The notes: a model not told the origin generated them from the sequence alone. A stretch of DNA of 26,032 bases from DATNPH01 sp036703315 (GCA_036703315.1 DATNPH010000233.1:1-26032); one strand, 5' to 3'. Counted from the first letter of the stretch, positions 1-7,994 are shown. A program made the numbers and translations.

Positions 1-125
1 TTACTATTCTCGTGAATGTGCGACAAGTAGTTTAGATGCCTCCGTCCCTCCGGCATCCTCGCCTTCCTCCCCCACCTGCGCGTTGTGGGCTGAACGCCCA
101 CTCGCTTCGAGGTGGGGGAATCCTG
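1..125 (+). mobile_element. Possible right end of an IS200/IS605-type (TnpB) element, cut by the window edge
   Basis: The reading frame from base 2 is open to a stop near 137, so the tail of an ORF may enter from the left. Nested inverted repeats follow: an outer 10-bp stem (TCCCCCACCT at 68-77 with AGGTGGGGGA at 110-119) and an inner 6-bp stem (GTGGGC at 85-90 with GCCCAC at 96-101). A strong subterminal hairpin overlapping or just after the 3' end of tnpB is typical of the right end of IS200/IS605 elements, where the guide (omega) RNA is also made. No TnpB catalytic motif is in the window, so the assignment rests on layout and a remembered resemblance to cyanobacterial elements. A plain stem-loop unrelated to a transposon is possible. 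Confidence 0.33.
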
Positions 126-331
126 GCGAATCTAGTTGAAAGTAGAATAACTCTTCCCTAGCTTCTCCTGCTTTGTAGTTAAACCCCTCCAGTTTAGTTG
201 CTGTCGTTCACTTTGGGCAGAAATTAGCGACGAGAGGTTAAGCTTGGTTAAGGTAGCCTTCATTTTTGGCGCATTTGGGCGGCTTACGCACCCCTTTATG
301 TTTACAACTTTCTGTTTTAAATCATTACTTA
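126..331. other. Gap upstream of the TerC-family gene
   Basis: I see no convincing gene in this stretch. I looked for a yybP-ykoY manganese riboswitch because TerC relatives can be under its control, but its conserved core is not recognisable. No clear promoter boxes were found. Confidence 0.3.
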
Positions 332-1120
332 ATGCTAGACCAAGTTTTAAACTCCCCTTTTAATGTAGGCATTGAAGCTCCTGTCGTGCTGCTGATTCTA
401 GTCGTACTAGAGGCTGTGCTATCGGCAGATAATGCGATCGCATTAGCAGCGATCGCGCAAGGATTAGAAGATACCCAACTCCAGCGTCGTGCGCTCAACT
501 TCGGATTGGTAGCTGCCTACATCCTACGAATCAGTCTGATCCTCACAGCCACATGGGTAGTGCAGTACTGGCAGTTTGAGCTACTTGGAGCTGCCTATCT
601 GCTTTGGTTAGTCTTCCAGCACTTCAGTTCAGAGGAAGATGAAGAAAATCACCACCGTGGTCCCCGATTTACTTCCTTATGGCAAACAGTTCCAATAATT
701 GCCGTCACAGATTTAGCATTCTCATTGGATAGCGTTACAACCGCGATCGCTATCTCTGATCAAACTTGGCTTGTGATTGCTGGTGGCACCATTGGTGTTA
801 TCACCCTGCGGTTTATGGCAGGGTTATTTATCCGCTGGTTAAAGGAATATCTCTATCTTGAGGATGCTGGCTACATTACAGTTGGCTTTGTAGGATTGCG
901 ACTCCTGGTAAGAGCAATTAGACCAGAATTGGTGCCACCTGAATGGTTGATGATTGCCGCTATTGCTCTAGTGTTCACTTGGGGATTCTCCAAGCGCACT
1001 GGGATCGAGCCAATCGAGTCAGCCGCACCGAGTAAGACAAACGACGTTGAAGCAATCAGCCAGACCCGAATCGAGTCAGTGATAGAGGATGAGACAAAGC
1101 AAGCTGAAGAAGTCAGCTAG
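332..1120 (+). CDS. TerC-family integral membrane protein (putative metal exporter)
   Basis: The protein has about 262 residues and several hydrophobic helices. It carries the two hallmark TerC acidic membrane motifs: EAVLSADNAIA at residues 27-37 and a second, DLAFSLDSVTTAIA, about 100 residues later, related by internal symmetry. TerC relatives sit in the cytoplasmic membrane, and some export manganese or load it onto secreted proteins. The substrate here cannot be read from sequence. I chose the ATG at 332. The frame stays open upstream to a TTG at 266, but the extra 22 residues do not look like part of the family. The C-terminal 40 residues are polar and charged and probably cytoplasmic. 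The gene ends at a strong terminator shared with the convergent ndk. Confidence 0.85.
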   Translation: MLDQVLNSPFNVGIEAPVVLLILVVLEAVLSADNAIALAAIAQGLEDTQLQRRALNFGLVAAYILRISLILTATWVVQYWQFELLGAAYLLWLVFQHFSSEEDEENHHRGPRFTSLWQTVPIIAVTDLAFSLDSVTTAIAISDQTWLVIAGGTIGVITLRFMAGLFIRWLKEYLYLEDAGYITVGFVGLRLLVRAIRPELVPPEWLMIAAIALVFTWGFSKRTGIEPIESAAPSKTNDVEAISQTRIESVIEDETKQAEEVS

Positions 1121-1127
1121 ACGCGAT

Positions 1128-1159
1128 GAGAAAGGGGAAATATGATTTTCCCCTTTCTC
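1128..1159. terminator. Bidirectional terminator between the TerC gene and ndk
   Basis: A perfect 13-bp stem (GAGAAAGGGGAAA at 1128-1140 with its complement at 1147-1159) encloses a 6-base loop. It lies in the 52-bp gap between two convergent stop codons. The stem base is A/T-rich on both sides, so it could work in both directions. Confidence 0.75.
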
Positions 1160-1172
1160 TCCCCTTGTTTCT

Positions 1173-1622
1173 TTACTCGTACAGCCAAGGTGTTAGGGTA
1201 GGTTGCCAGTTCGCGAGTTCTTCTTCCTTAAACCAGAGCCCAATTTCGTGCTGCGCTGTCTCTGGAGCATCTGAACCGTGAATCAGGTTGCGACCGACAG
1301 TTACGCCATAATCGCCGCGAATCGTACCAGGTTCAGCATTAAGGGGATTGGTGGCACCTATTATTTTTCTCGCTGAGGCAATAACACCGTCCCCTTCCCA
1401 GACCATTGCTACTACCGGTCCAGACGTGATGAACTCAACCAGTCCGGGGAAGAATGGTCTTTCTTTGTGAACGTCGTAGTGCTGTTCTGCCAGTTCCTTG
1501 CTAACGTTCATCAGCTTTAGCCCAACCAGAGTAAAGCCTTTTGTCTCGAAACGTCGGATGATTTCACCCACAAGGTTGCGCTGTACGCCATCCGGCTTGA
1601 TCATGAGAAATGTCCGTTCCAA
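1173..1622 (-). CDS. ndk: Nucleoside diphosphate kinase
   Basis: This enzyme transfers the gamma-phosphate of ATP to NDPs through a phosphohistidine. From the chosen start it has 149 residues, the usual length in cyanobacteria. It begins ERTFLMIKPDGVQR and contains the active-site segment NLIHGSD with the catalytic His at about residue 115. The start is inferred to be the TTG at 1620-1622: it gives the canonical N-terminus and is preceded by GAGGAG six bases upstream. An in-frame start at 1694 would add 24 residues that do not belong to the family. A small inverted repeat (CTGTGT 1647-1652 / ACACAG 1658-1663) lies just upstream of the ribosome binding site. Confidence 0.95.
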   Translation of the reverse strand: MERTFLMIKPDGVQRNLVGEIIRRFETKGFTLVGLKLMNVSKELAEQHYDVHKERPFFPGLVEFITSGPVVAMVWEGDGVIASARKIIGATNPLNAEPGTIRGDYGVTVGRNLIHGSDAPETAQHEIGLWFKEEELANWQPTLTPWLYE

Positions 1623-1780
1623 GTTGCTCTCCTCAAATTTTTTTAACTGTGTACCAAACACAGAGTTTAGTGCAGAAAAGCCCTCTCCGCCCAATGTTTA
1701 ACTTTCGTGCTACTGCGCCAGTAGCCAGCGCGACCGCTCGAGTGTTTGCTACTTATAGGGAAGGAGAACGTAGTAACGTG

Positions 1781-2971
1781 CTAATTCAAATCAATTATTA
1801 TTGTTTTTTCATCTCTAGTTAAGCTTAGTACTGGCTTAACTATAAGTTTGAATTCTTTAGCTTCAAGATTAACATCATAGACAAGATTAAAACATTTTGT
1901 TCTAGATGGTTGTAGTTGTTCAAAATAAGTATTATTGTTTCTACAAGGATCAACAAACATTGAATAATGTACGGTTCCTTCGTTAGAAGGTGTATAAGAT
2001 TCTCCAGTTGATGCTTCTAAAATAAATCGATTGTAGTATGCAAGAATAGGTATTGGAGATTTACTTGTATTCGTTATCTCAATAGATAGTAGTTTCCAAA
2101 TCCCTCCAGCCTTAAGCTCATTTGTAAAAATAGGCATCTTCAATAAAGAGTCTAAAATCGTACTTTTGCCTAAGTTTACATATAATTTATGGAGAGGCTT
2201 AAGCAATAATATTTCACCAATTAACTCTGATTTAATTACTTTTAAAGTTATATCTTTAAGGCTGACTATTTGTCCAATTTTGGAGTAAGTAGGTGTAACT
2301 GATTTGTTCTCTCTATGCTCTCTAATAGAAGCCGCTATCCTTCTGTGGAATATATTTTGGACTTCGGTACTGGAAGTAGCTTGGTTAAAAGGTTCATTAA
2401 CGTTTCTTGTGTAACTAGCTTGAACTAATTCGAATAGTAATTTATCAAAATCCTCTCTCACAACTTTAGATCCGCTGGTTGAATAGAGAGTAAATTTTGA
2501 TATTATAGCATCAACTAATAATTCCCTTTCTTTTGGTGAAATACTTTTGATATTTTTTGATTCAAGATAATTATCTAAATCCTGAGCAGCTCGTTTAGTA
2601 AAGGTCCTAAAATCAGGATTAGTAAAATCAAGACTATGACGAGTAATAGAGACTTTACCATGTAACCTTTTTCTAATCACCCCTTGGCTAAATGAACCAA
2701 TTAAAATTAGCTCATACTCCTCTACTTCAACAGACCTCTCCAGTTCCTCAGCCCAAGTAGTTACATTAGCCAATCTAATTTGATTTTGTGAATGCTTAAT
2801 TTGCACTACTTTACGGTGATTAGGGTAATCCCATATCACGTCCACTTTATCAGAATATAAGTTAGGGTTAGGTTCAACTATCAAAGAATGCCATTTTTCA
2901 TCTTCCAGCGCATTTAATACGCAAATTAGGGTTTGAATAAAATAACCCCTCGCCCCAGCTTGACCACTCAT
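1781..2971 (-). CDS. Probable PD-(D/E)xK nuclease with a beta-rich C-terminal domain (defence-like)
   Basis: The 396-residue protein is not firmly recognised. Residues 1-65 contain a GQAGARGYFIQ start, then E33, D44 in DKVDVIWDY, and QIK at 57-59. This E-x10-D-x12-QxK spacing matches the core of PD-(D/E)xK nucleases with the Q variant of the motif. From memory, very similar N-termini occur as effector modules of Cap4-like or STAND-linked defence proteins. Residues about 245-395 are rich in beta-strand patterns (VIKSELIGEILLL, LLSIEITNTSKSPIPI, FILEASTGESYTP) and resemble an immunoglobulin-like or DUF4352-like sandwich. The gene is visibly more AT-rich than its neighbours, which suggests horizontal acquisition. 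No NTPase or sensor partner lies next to it. A DNA-binding but inactive member is the main alternative. Confidence 0.6.
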   Translation of the reverse strand: MSGQAGARGYFIQTLICVLNALEDEKWHSLIVEPNPNLYSDKVDVIWDYPNHRKVVQIKHSQNQIRLANVTTWAEELERSVEVEEYELILIGSFSQGVIRKRLHGKVSITRHSLDFTNPDFRTFTKRAAQDLDNYLESKNIKSISPKERELLVDAIISKFTLYSTSGSKVVREDFDKLLFELVQASYTRNVNEPFNQATSSTEVQNIFHRRIAASIREHRENKSVTPTYSKIGQIVSLKDITLKVIKSELIGEILLLKPLHKLYVNLGKSTILDSLLKMPIFTNELKAGGIWKLLSIEITNTSKSPIPILAYYNRFILEASTGESYTPSNEGTVHYSMFVDPCRNNNTYFEQLQPSRTKCFNLVYDVNLEAKEFKLIVKPVLSLTRDEKTIIIDLN

Positions 2972-2982
2972 ACTAATCTTTG

Positions 2983-2988
2983 ATTATA
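2983..2988 (-). promoter_or_regulatory. Candidate -10 box of the nuclease-like gene
   Basis: A perfect TATAAT on the minus strand lies only 11 bases before the ATG at 2971. The transcript would therefore be nearly leaderless, which agrees with the absence of a Shine-Dalgarno sequence before this start. No good -35 box is visible 16-18 bases upstream. Confidence 0.4.
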
Positions 2989-3174
2989 ATTTGCTGAACA
3001 TAGAAGTTTATGTAACTGAACTTGACGAACTATTAATTGGTGCTAATAATATTTAGTTGTTTAAACACTTCCTGATCTGGCGTCAACAAAAAATGTAACA
3101 AGCAATACCAAATATTCATTCTTGCTAAATTAAAGTACATAAGTACTAACTATAGCTAAATTTAAAGAATAAGA
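2989..3174. other. AT-rich gap upstream of the nuclease-like gene
   Basis: This is a very AT-rich intergenic stretch with no supportable ORF. It extends to the hairpin at 3175 and shares the base composition of the AT-rich gene to its left. It may belong to the same acquired segment. Between the hairpin and ddl (3205-3324) I see nothing further. Confidence 0.4.
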
Positions 3175-3204
3175 AGCAGCAAGAGAAATTTTCCTCTTGC
3201 TGCT
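3175..3204 (-). terminator. Hairpin downstream of ddl, probable terminator
   Basis: A perfect 11-bp stem, AGCAGCAAGAG (3175-3185) with CTCTTGCTGCT (3194-3204), has an 8-base loop. On the minus strand it is followed by a T-rich but interrupted tract. It lies about 120 bases beyond the ddl stop, so it would end the macro-pit-ddl transcript. Confidence 0.5.
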
Positions 3205-3324
3205 CCCGTTAAATTAAAGCTGTAGAGCTAATTGCAGAGGAAGACTAGAATCCTTACAGGTATCACCCAACCAAGCCTCAATCCTCAAATGCGCCGCACT
3301 CATGAGTTTGATGGATTGAAGGAA

Positions 3325-4452
3325 TTAGGCACTATAACGTTCCAGTGCTAGCTCAATCAACTGGTTAACTAATTCTGGAAAAGAAACACCCGTTGCTGCC
3401 CACAGCCGAGGATACATACTAGTTGCTGTGAAACCCGGTAAGGTATTGATTTCGTTGATAAAGACTTCTCCGGTAGCTTCAACGTAGAAGAAATCCACTC
3501 GTGCTAAACCAGCCGCATCGACGGCAGTAAATGCCTGAAGCGCTAGTTCCTGAATCTTGGTGGCAATGGTATCGGGTATAGGTGCCGGAATCAACAAGTC
3601 AGCTTGACCCTCGGTATATTTGGTTTCGTAGTCGTAGAAATCGCTTTGATAGGTAATCTCCCCAACTACTGATGCCTTCGGCTGGTCGTTCCCTAAAACT
3701 GCACACTCAACTTCCCGCGCCACCACAGCCGCTTCCACAATCAGCCGTCTGTCATAGCTAGCCGCACTATCCAAAGCCGCTTCCAATTCCTCGCGCGATC
3801 GCACCTTGGCAATCCCTACTGATGACCCTAAGTTGGCAGGTTTCACAAAACAGGGATAACCCAAGGTTTCCTCAATCTGGTCACAAAGTTTGGGAAACAC
3901 ACAAGGATTCGACCAAATTTGGGAACGGTTGATTGCCATGTATTTCACCTGTGGCAACCCAGCGTGAGCAAATGCCATTTTCATGGCAATTTTATCCATC
4001 CCCATAGCTGAGCCAAGGACGCCAGAACCCACAAAGGGAACCTGCATTAATTTGAGCAAACCTTGAACTGTGCCGTCTTCCCCATTTGGGCCATGGAGGA
4101 TCGGAAACCAAACATCTATCTCAGACCCGGTGATATTTTGACCGACGCGACTCAATTGAGAATTATCAGCGGCAGAAGGTAAAATCTGCGTATTATCTGA
4201 CGACAATTTAGCCTCAGTCGCAGCCTCATTTTTATCAGTTAACTGCAACGCTTTACCCGATTCAAGGACGTGTTGGGCAACCTCCCCAGATTGCCAGAGT
4301 CCATCTTTTTGAATGTAAACTGGCAGCAATTGGTACTTATCGGTGTTCTGGTCAGAACTTAGGGCTTGAGCGATCGCCCGTGCTGAACTAAGCGAGACTT
4401 CATGTTCTCCTGAACAACCACCGAACAGCAGCCCAACACGCAGTTTTTTCAT
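3325..4452 (-). CDS. ddl: D-alanine--D-alanine ligase
   Basis: This cytoplasmic ATP-grasp enzyme joins two D-alanines for peptidoglycan precursor synthesis. It has 375 residues from the ATG at 4452. An upstream in-frame start at 4470 only adds a poor six-residue leader. The N-terminal signature GGCSGEHEVSLSSA (residues 11-24), the ATP-binding segment CFVKPANLGSSVGIAKV, and the C-terminal metal-binding INEINTLPGFTATSMYP are all present. The insert around residues 80-110 is low-complexity and polar, longer than in E. coli DdlB. The gene follows the PiT transporter after 66 bases on the same strand and may be co-transcribed with it. Confidence 0.95.
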   Translation of the reverse strand: MKKLRVGLLFGGCSGEHEVSLSSARAIAQALSSDQNTDKYQLLPVYIQKDGLWQSGEVAQHVLESGKALQLTDKNEAATEAKLSSDNTQILPSAADNSQLSRVGQNITGSEIDVWFPILHGPNGEDGTVQGLLKLMQVPFVGSGVLGSAMGMDKIAMKMAFAHAGLPQVKYMAINRSQIWSNPCVFPKLCDQIEETLGYPCFVKPANLGSSVGIAKVRSREELEAALDSAASYDRRLIVEAAVVAREVECAVLGNDQPKASVVGEITYQSDFYDYETKYTEGQADLLIPAPIPDTIATKIQELALQAFTAVDAAGLARVDFFYVEATGEVFINEINTLPGFTATSMYPRLWAATGVSFPELVNQLIELALERYSA

Positions 4453-4518
4453 TCCTAATACTCCTGGCACTCCTCAATCGACATAGCGTATCATAACCAA
4501 TCCGTGTTTTCAGAATTC

Positions 4519-5781
4519 TTATCCGGGAAGGAAAAGCAAACGGAGACAGACAAAGATCATCGCTCCTAAACTGGCTGCAATCGGGATGGTAATTAGCCAT
4601 GCCAGAGCAATGGATTTGATGGTTTGGAAACGGACACTCCGCCAGTTCTGAATCAGTCCAATACCGACTACACCACCAACGAGGGCATGGGATGTAGAAA
4701 CGGGTAATCCTAATCGTGAGGCAAGCAAGATGGTGGTGGCGGTGGCAATTTCTGCACAGAATCCACTACTGGGTTGGAGAGGAATAATATTTTCCCCGAT
4801 TGTGGCAATCACTTTTTTGCCCCAGACGGCTAACCCGGCAACAATGCCAGTGCCGCCGAGGATGAGAATCCACAGGGGAACATTAAAACCTGTTAAGGGA
4901 ACAGAATTGGTGCGAAGAATGTAAGCAATCGCGGCTAAAGGAGCGATCGCATTACCAACATCATTAGAGCCATGGGCAAAGGCAACAAAGCAAGCACTCA
5001 GTACCTGAAATCGACCTAGTAAGGGTTCTACGGCAGAGGAGAGTGGTGAGTGGTGAGTATGAGTTAAGCGTGATAGTTGACGCCAACTGACAAGCGTGAG
5101 AGCAACAGCGGCAATAGCACCCGTGGCGATCGGTAGATCGTGGCTGGGAATCAGCAGCGAGGCAAATACAGGACGATCAAATATTGTGGGCAACACAATG
5201 ACACCAAAGAGGCTAAAAAGTGTTGCACTCAGCCAAGGAATCCACTCTTGTAACTGTCTGATGGGGTTAGGTTGATCGAGAATTGAGTACTTTAGTAGGC
5301 TATAGAATCCTGCGGCGATGATTCCACTTACCAGTGGCGTTACTACCCAGGCTATCGAGATGCGACCAATATTTGCCCAGTCAACGGCACCGACACCTGC
5401 TGCCACCCAGCTAAATCCTGCGATCGCTCCCACGACGGCATGAGAAGATGATACAGGCCAGCCTTGACTAGTAGCGATTTGTAGCCACAGCCCACAAGCG
5501 AGTAACACCGAAACCATACCAAGGAGTAACAGCTGAGGCATTCGAGCAAACAACTCAGGGTTTACCACCTCAGTCGCCAGAGTTGCGGAAACACCTTGAC
5601 CAAACAAAACAGCGCCCGTGAACTCCAAGACACCAGCAATCACTAGTGCCTGCCGTAGGGTGACAGCTTTCGACCCAACAGATGTTCCCATCGCGTTAGC
5701 AACATCGTTTGCACCCAGATTCCAGGCAACATAAAAGGCAAGGATTGCCGTCAGACCTAATTGAAACAGAGAAAATGACAT
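4519..5781 (-). CDS. Inorganic phosphate transporter, PiT/PHO4 family
   Basis: This 420-residue integral membrane protein probably imports phosphate (as a metal-phosphate complex) with protons or sodium. The two inverted-repeat signatures of the family are clear: WNLGANDVANAMGTSVGSKA near residues 21-40 and AHGSNDVGNAIAPLAAI near the middle. Each is followed later by a PVSSSHAVVG or PVSTSHALVG motif. About ten hydrophobic segments are visible, with a short loop (residues about 235-250) between the halves. Its ATG overlaps the TGA of the upstream macro-domain gene in the string TGATG, so the two are probably translationally coupled. Confidence 0.92.
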   Translation of the reverse strand: MSFSLFQLGLTAILAFYVAWNLGANDVANAMGTSVGSKAVTLRQALVIAGVLEFTGAVLFGQGVSATLATEVVNPELFARMPQLLLLGMVSVLLACGLWLQIATSQGWPVSSSHAVVGAIAGFSWVAAGVGAVDWANIGRISIAWVVTPLVSGIIAAGFYSLLKYSILDQPNPIRQLQEWIPWLSATLFSLFGVIVLPTIFDRPVFASLLIPSHDLPIATGAIAAVALTLVSWRQLSRLTHTHHSPLSSAVEPLLGRFQVLSACFVAFAHGSNDVGNAIAPLAAIAYILRTNSVPLTGFNVPLWILILGGTGIVAGLAVWGKKVIATIGENIIPLQPSSGFCAEIATATTILLASRLGLPVSTSHALVGGVVGIGLIQNWRSVRFQTIKSIALAWLITIPIAASLGAMIFVCLRLLFLPG

Positions 5782-6326
5782 CAGCCTTGATCGTTTTCCA
5801 GCAAAATTTCTTTTACAGCCCTTACATGGTGATCATAAGACTGGCGACTGAAACAAACAAAAATTACTTGCTTTACTGAGGTATGGCTCGCCAAAAACGT
5901 TTTGACTGTAGTCACGGCAATTCTGGCAGCACGTTCTGGAGGAAACCGATAGACGCCTGTACTAATAGCTGGGAAGGCTATTGTACATATCTTGTGTTGT
6001 ACAGCTAGCTCTAGACAGCGGCGATAACAGCTGGATAACAACTCATCCTCTCGGTGATTTCCATCTTGCCAAACTGGTCCAACCGTGTGGATCACCCAAT
6101 AGGCAGGGAGATTGTAACCCTTCGTTATTTTTGCATCCCCAGTTTTACAGCCATTGAGCCTTCGGCATTCTTCCAACAAGCCAGAACCTGCTGCCCGATG
6201 AATTGCCCCATCCACACCCCCGCCCCCCAGGAGAGAGGTGTTCGCTGCGTTGACAATTGCATCGACCGACTGCTTAGTGATATCCCCTTCAACGACTGCT
6301 ATCTTGCCTGATATCATTAAATTCAT
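5781..6326 (-). CDS. Macro-domain protein, probable O-acetyl-ADP-ribose deacetylase (YmdB-like)
   Basis: The 181-residue protein is a single macro domain. It contains VVEGDITKQSVDAIVNAANTS, then LLGGGGVDGAIHRAAG (the substrate-binding glycine loop), and later AFPAISTGVYRFP (the second ribose/phosphate-binding loop). Such enzymes bind ADP-ribose and remove acetyl or ADP-ribosyl groups from metabolites or proteins. Two starts are possible: ATG at 6326, and ATG at 6317, which has a GGGA sequence about nine bases upstream and is better supported by spacing. It is the first gene of a minus-strand run with the PiT transporter and ddl. NADAR at 22017 is a second ADP-ribose-related gene in the window. 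Confidence 0.9.
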   Translation of the reverse strand: MNLMISGKIAVVEGDITKQSVDAIVNAANTSLLGGGGVDGAIHRAAGSGLLEECRRLNGCKTGDAKITKGYNLPAYWVIHTVGPVWQDGNHREDELLSSCYRRCLELAVQHKICTIAFPAISTGVYRFPPERAARIAVTTVKTFLASHTSVKQVIFVCFSRQSYDHHVRAVKEILLENDQG

Positions 6327-6746
6327 TCCCTATAAGAGTTCAACTATCCTTTTCCTAACCTGCTCACACTGGTGTGAGGATTGGGTAAGTGGCAATGTTT
6401 TCTGATGAATTTTACCTTTATCGATATCTATCTTTAATGAATATCATTCCTATCGGCACTTTCGGACTGGAAGTAGCAAGGCGATGGGAGCGCTAGTGCG
6501 ATGTTAGGAGGGTTAGCGTACTTTATCGGTAGTAATACTATTGAGTGTTTGCACAACACATGCTCTCCCAAGCGGCTCTGATACTTTCCTGAGCCTAGGG
6601 CATGATTCAACCAAGCGTTGACCCAGGAGCAGCCTTTTTCTAATCAATGCATCTTGATCCCCACAAGTGGAGAAATTCAGAACATACTGTTAGGTAGAGC
6701 TCATGTTGGCGCAAGAACATTAGTACCTACTGGGTTGAATTTTATA
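6327..6746. other. Divergent intergenic region between the macro-domain gene and the cobO-side genes
   Basis: About 420 bases separate the leftward and rightward genes. The stretch holds the palindrome at 6363-6378 and short GC-rich palindromic pieces near 6486-6510 (GGAGCGCTAGTGCGATG) that look like cyanobacterial dispersed-repeat fragments. A frame is open from a TTG at 6618 into the next gene, but its codons do not look convincingly coding. Confidence 0.4.
6363..6378. promoter_or_regulatory. Candidate operator palindrome
   Basis: CTCACAC and GTGTGAG form a 7-bp inverted repeat separated by two bases. It lies 37 bases upstream of the macro-domain start. Half-site size and position fit a dimeric repressor or activator. 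No specific regulator is recognised. Confidence 0.35.
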
Positions 6747-7214
6747 ATGCTAAGCTCACGTCGCAAGTTAATTAAATTGCACACGACCCGGAACATTTCT
6801 TTACTAAAGGTACCAGTGTCAGCAATACCAAGCCATCTTATCGCTACTGCTCTAAAAAGAATGCAGTTTTCATCTCGGTCACACAATGGTCAGCGCTGGC
6901 CTACTTTTGAGGAAATTTTGCAGCGCCTCCATGCAGAGGGAATTTACATCCATGCTGAGCAATTGGCAGAATTTCTGCTAGCCCACGGTCTGCCAGTTCA
7001 CCTACGTTATGTGCCAGAGCATCTACGGCATAAGGCGATCAAAGTGAATGAGAACTATCAGGGAGACATGGTGCGTGTGATTGAAGAATTAGAACCGCCT
7101 TACTGGGATTTCTCCTGGATGGAGGATATACACACCCCCTCAATTCAGAAGAAGCCGAAGCATCCAGCGTTCCGGATTGAACAATTAGAGCAACCTTCCT
7201 GGGATTACCATTAG
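6747..7214 (+). CDS. Unrecognised small conserved-looking protein upstream of cobO
   Basis: The function is unknown. The frame is open from 6618 (TTG), with further starts at 6747 (first ATG), 6816 (GTG with AAAGG five bases before it) and 6861 (ATG). The sequence from MQFSSRSHNGQRWPTFEEIL (6861 on) reads like a compact soluble domain, so the true start may be there. A perfect TATAAT at 6743-6748 overlaps the first ATG and would suit a later start. The C-terminus carries a duplicated short motif, IEELEPPYWDFSW and IEQLEQPSWDYH, separated by about 25 residues. The gene ends 55 bases before cobO on the same strand. No membrane segment or signal peptide is evident. Confidence 0.6.
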   Translation: MLSSRRKLIKLHTTRNISLLKVPVSAIPSHLIATALKRMQFSSRSHNGQRWPTFEEILQRLHAEGIYIHAEQLAEFLLAHGLPVHLRYVPEHLRHKAIKVNENYQGDMVRVIEELEPPYWDFSWMEDIHTPSIQKKPKHPAFRIEQLEQPSWDYH

Positions 7215-7269
7215 CTCAAAGGAAGGGGAAACTCCCCTCCTCTTAGGCAGGAATTTGTTACCTAATTAC

Positions 7270-7965
7270 ATGAAGAGTAATTCTTACACTGACTTGAATG
7301 AAACTCTCGAACCCAGTAATGTTTCTGGTTCGGAAACATCTGGACTAACGCCAGAGCAGTACAAGCGAAAAATGCAGCGACGTAAGGAGGTGCAGGAACA
7401 ACGGCTTGCACAAGCGTCGCACGAGAAGGGTCTGATTATTGTTAATACGGGGAATGGCAAGGGCAAGACTACAGCCGCACTGGGCATGGTATTGCGATCG
7501 CTCGGTCATGGTTATCGGGTGGCGATCATACAATTTATCAAGGGAGCTTGGGAACCAGCGGAAAAAGCCGCCTTTGAACATTGGACAATAGCAGACAATG
7601 GTGAGGCACCCCAGTTAGAGTTTCACGCCATGGGAGACGGGTTTACCTGGGAAACTCAAGATCGAGAGCGAGACATTGAAAAAGCCCAAGCTGCCTGGGA
7701 AAAGGGGGTGGAATTTATTCGTAACACCGACTTCCATTTAGTGCTACTGGATGAAGTCAACGTTGCTTTGAAGCTAGGCTACTTAGAGGTTCAAGATGTC
7801 CTAACTGGACTGGAACAAAAACCAGTCCAGTCTCACGTCATTCTCACGGGTAGAGGAGCACCTGCGGCATTAATTGAAAAAGCCGACTTGGTAACAGAGA
7901 TGACTCTTGTTAAACATCCCTTTCGCGAACAAAATATCAAGGCACAGCCAGGTATCGAGTTCTAA
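7270..7965 (+). CDS. cobO: Cob(I)yrinic acid a,c-diamide adenosyltransferase
   Basis: This CobA/CobO-type enzyme transfers the 5'-deoxyadenosyl group of ATP to the cobalt of a corrinoid, a step of adenosylcobalamin synthesis or salvage. It has about 231 residues. The family P-loop variant GNGKGKTTAA starts near residue 61, followed by IIQFIKGAW, then LVLLDEVNVALKLGY, VILTGRGAP and the C-terminal VKHPFREQNIKAQPGIEF. The N-terminal 45 residues are polar and contain a charged helix (YKRKMQRRKEVQEQRLAQ) common in cyanobacterial members. The ATG at 7270 was chosen. A TTG at 7255, just after CAGGA, is an alternative. A terminator follows the stop. Confidence 0.93.
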   Translation: MKSNSYTDLNETLEPSNVSGSETSGLTPEQYKRKMQRRKEVQEQRLAQASHEKGLIIVNTGNGKGKTTAALGMVLRSLGHGYRVAIIQFIKGAWEPAEKAAFEHWTIADNGEAPQLEFHAMGDGFTWETQDRERDIEKAQAAWEKGVEFIRNTDFHLVLLDEVNVALKLGYLEVQDVLTGLEQKPVQSHVILTGRGAPAALIEKADLVTEMTLVKHPFREQNIKAQPGIEF

Positions 7966-7994
7966 GTTAAAAGCTGCCAATGGGAATAAGGGTT

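Noticed and set aside
126..331. yybP-ykoY manganese riboswitch before the TerC gene
   Set aside because: The family context makes it plausible, but the conserved core segments could not be found.
3325..4470. Truncation or frameshift in ddl suggested by its long low-complexity insert
   Set aside because: All ATP-grasp motifs are in one frame and total length is usual for cyanobacterial Ddl.
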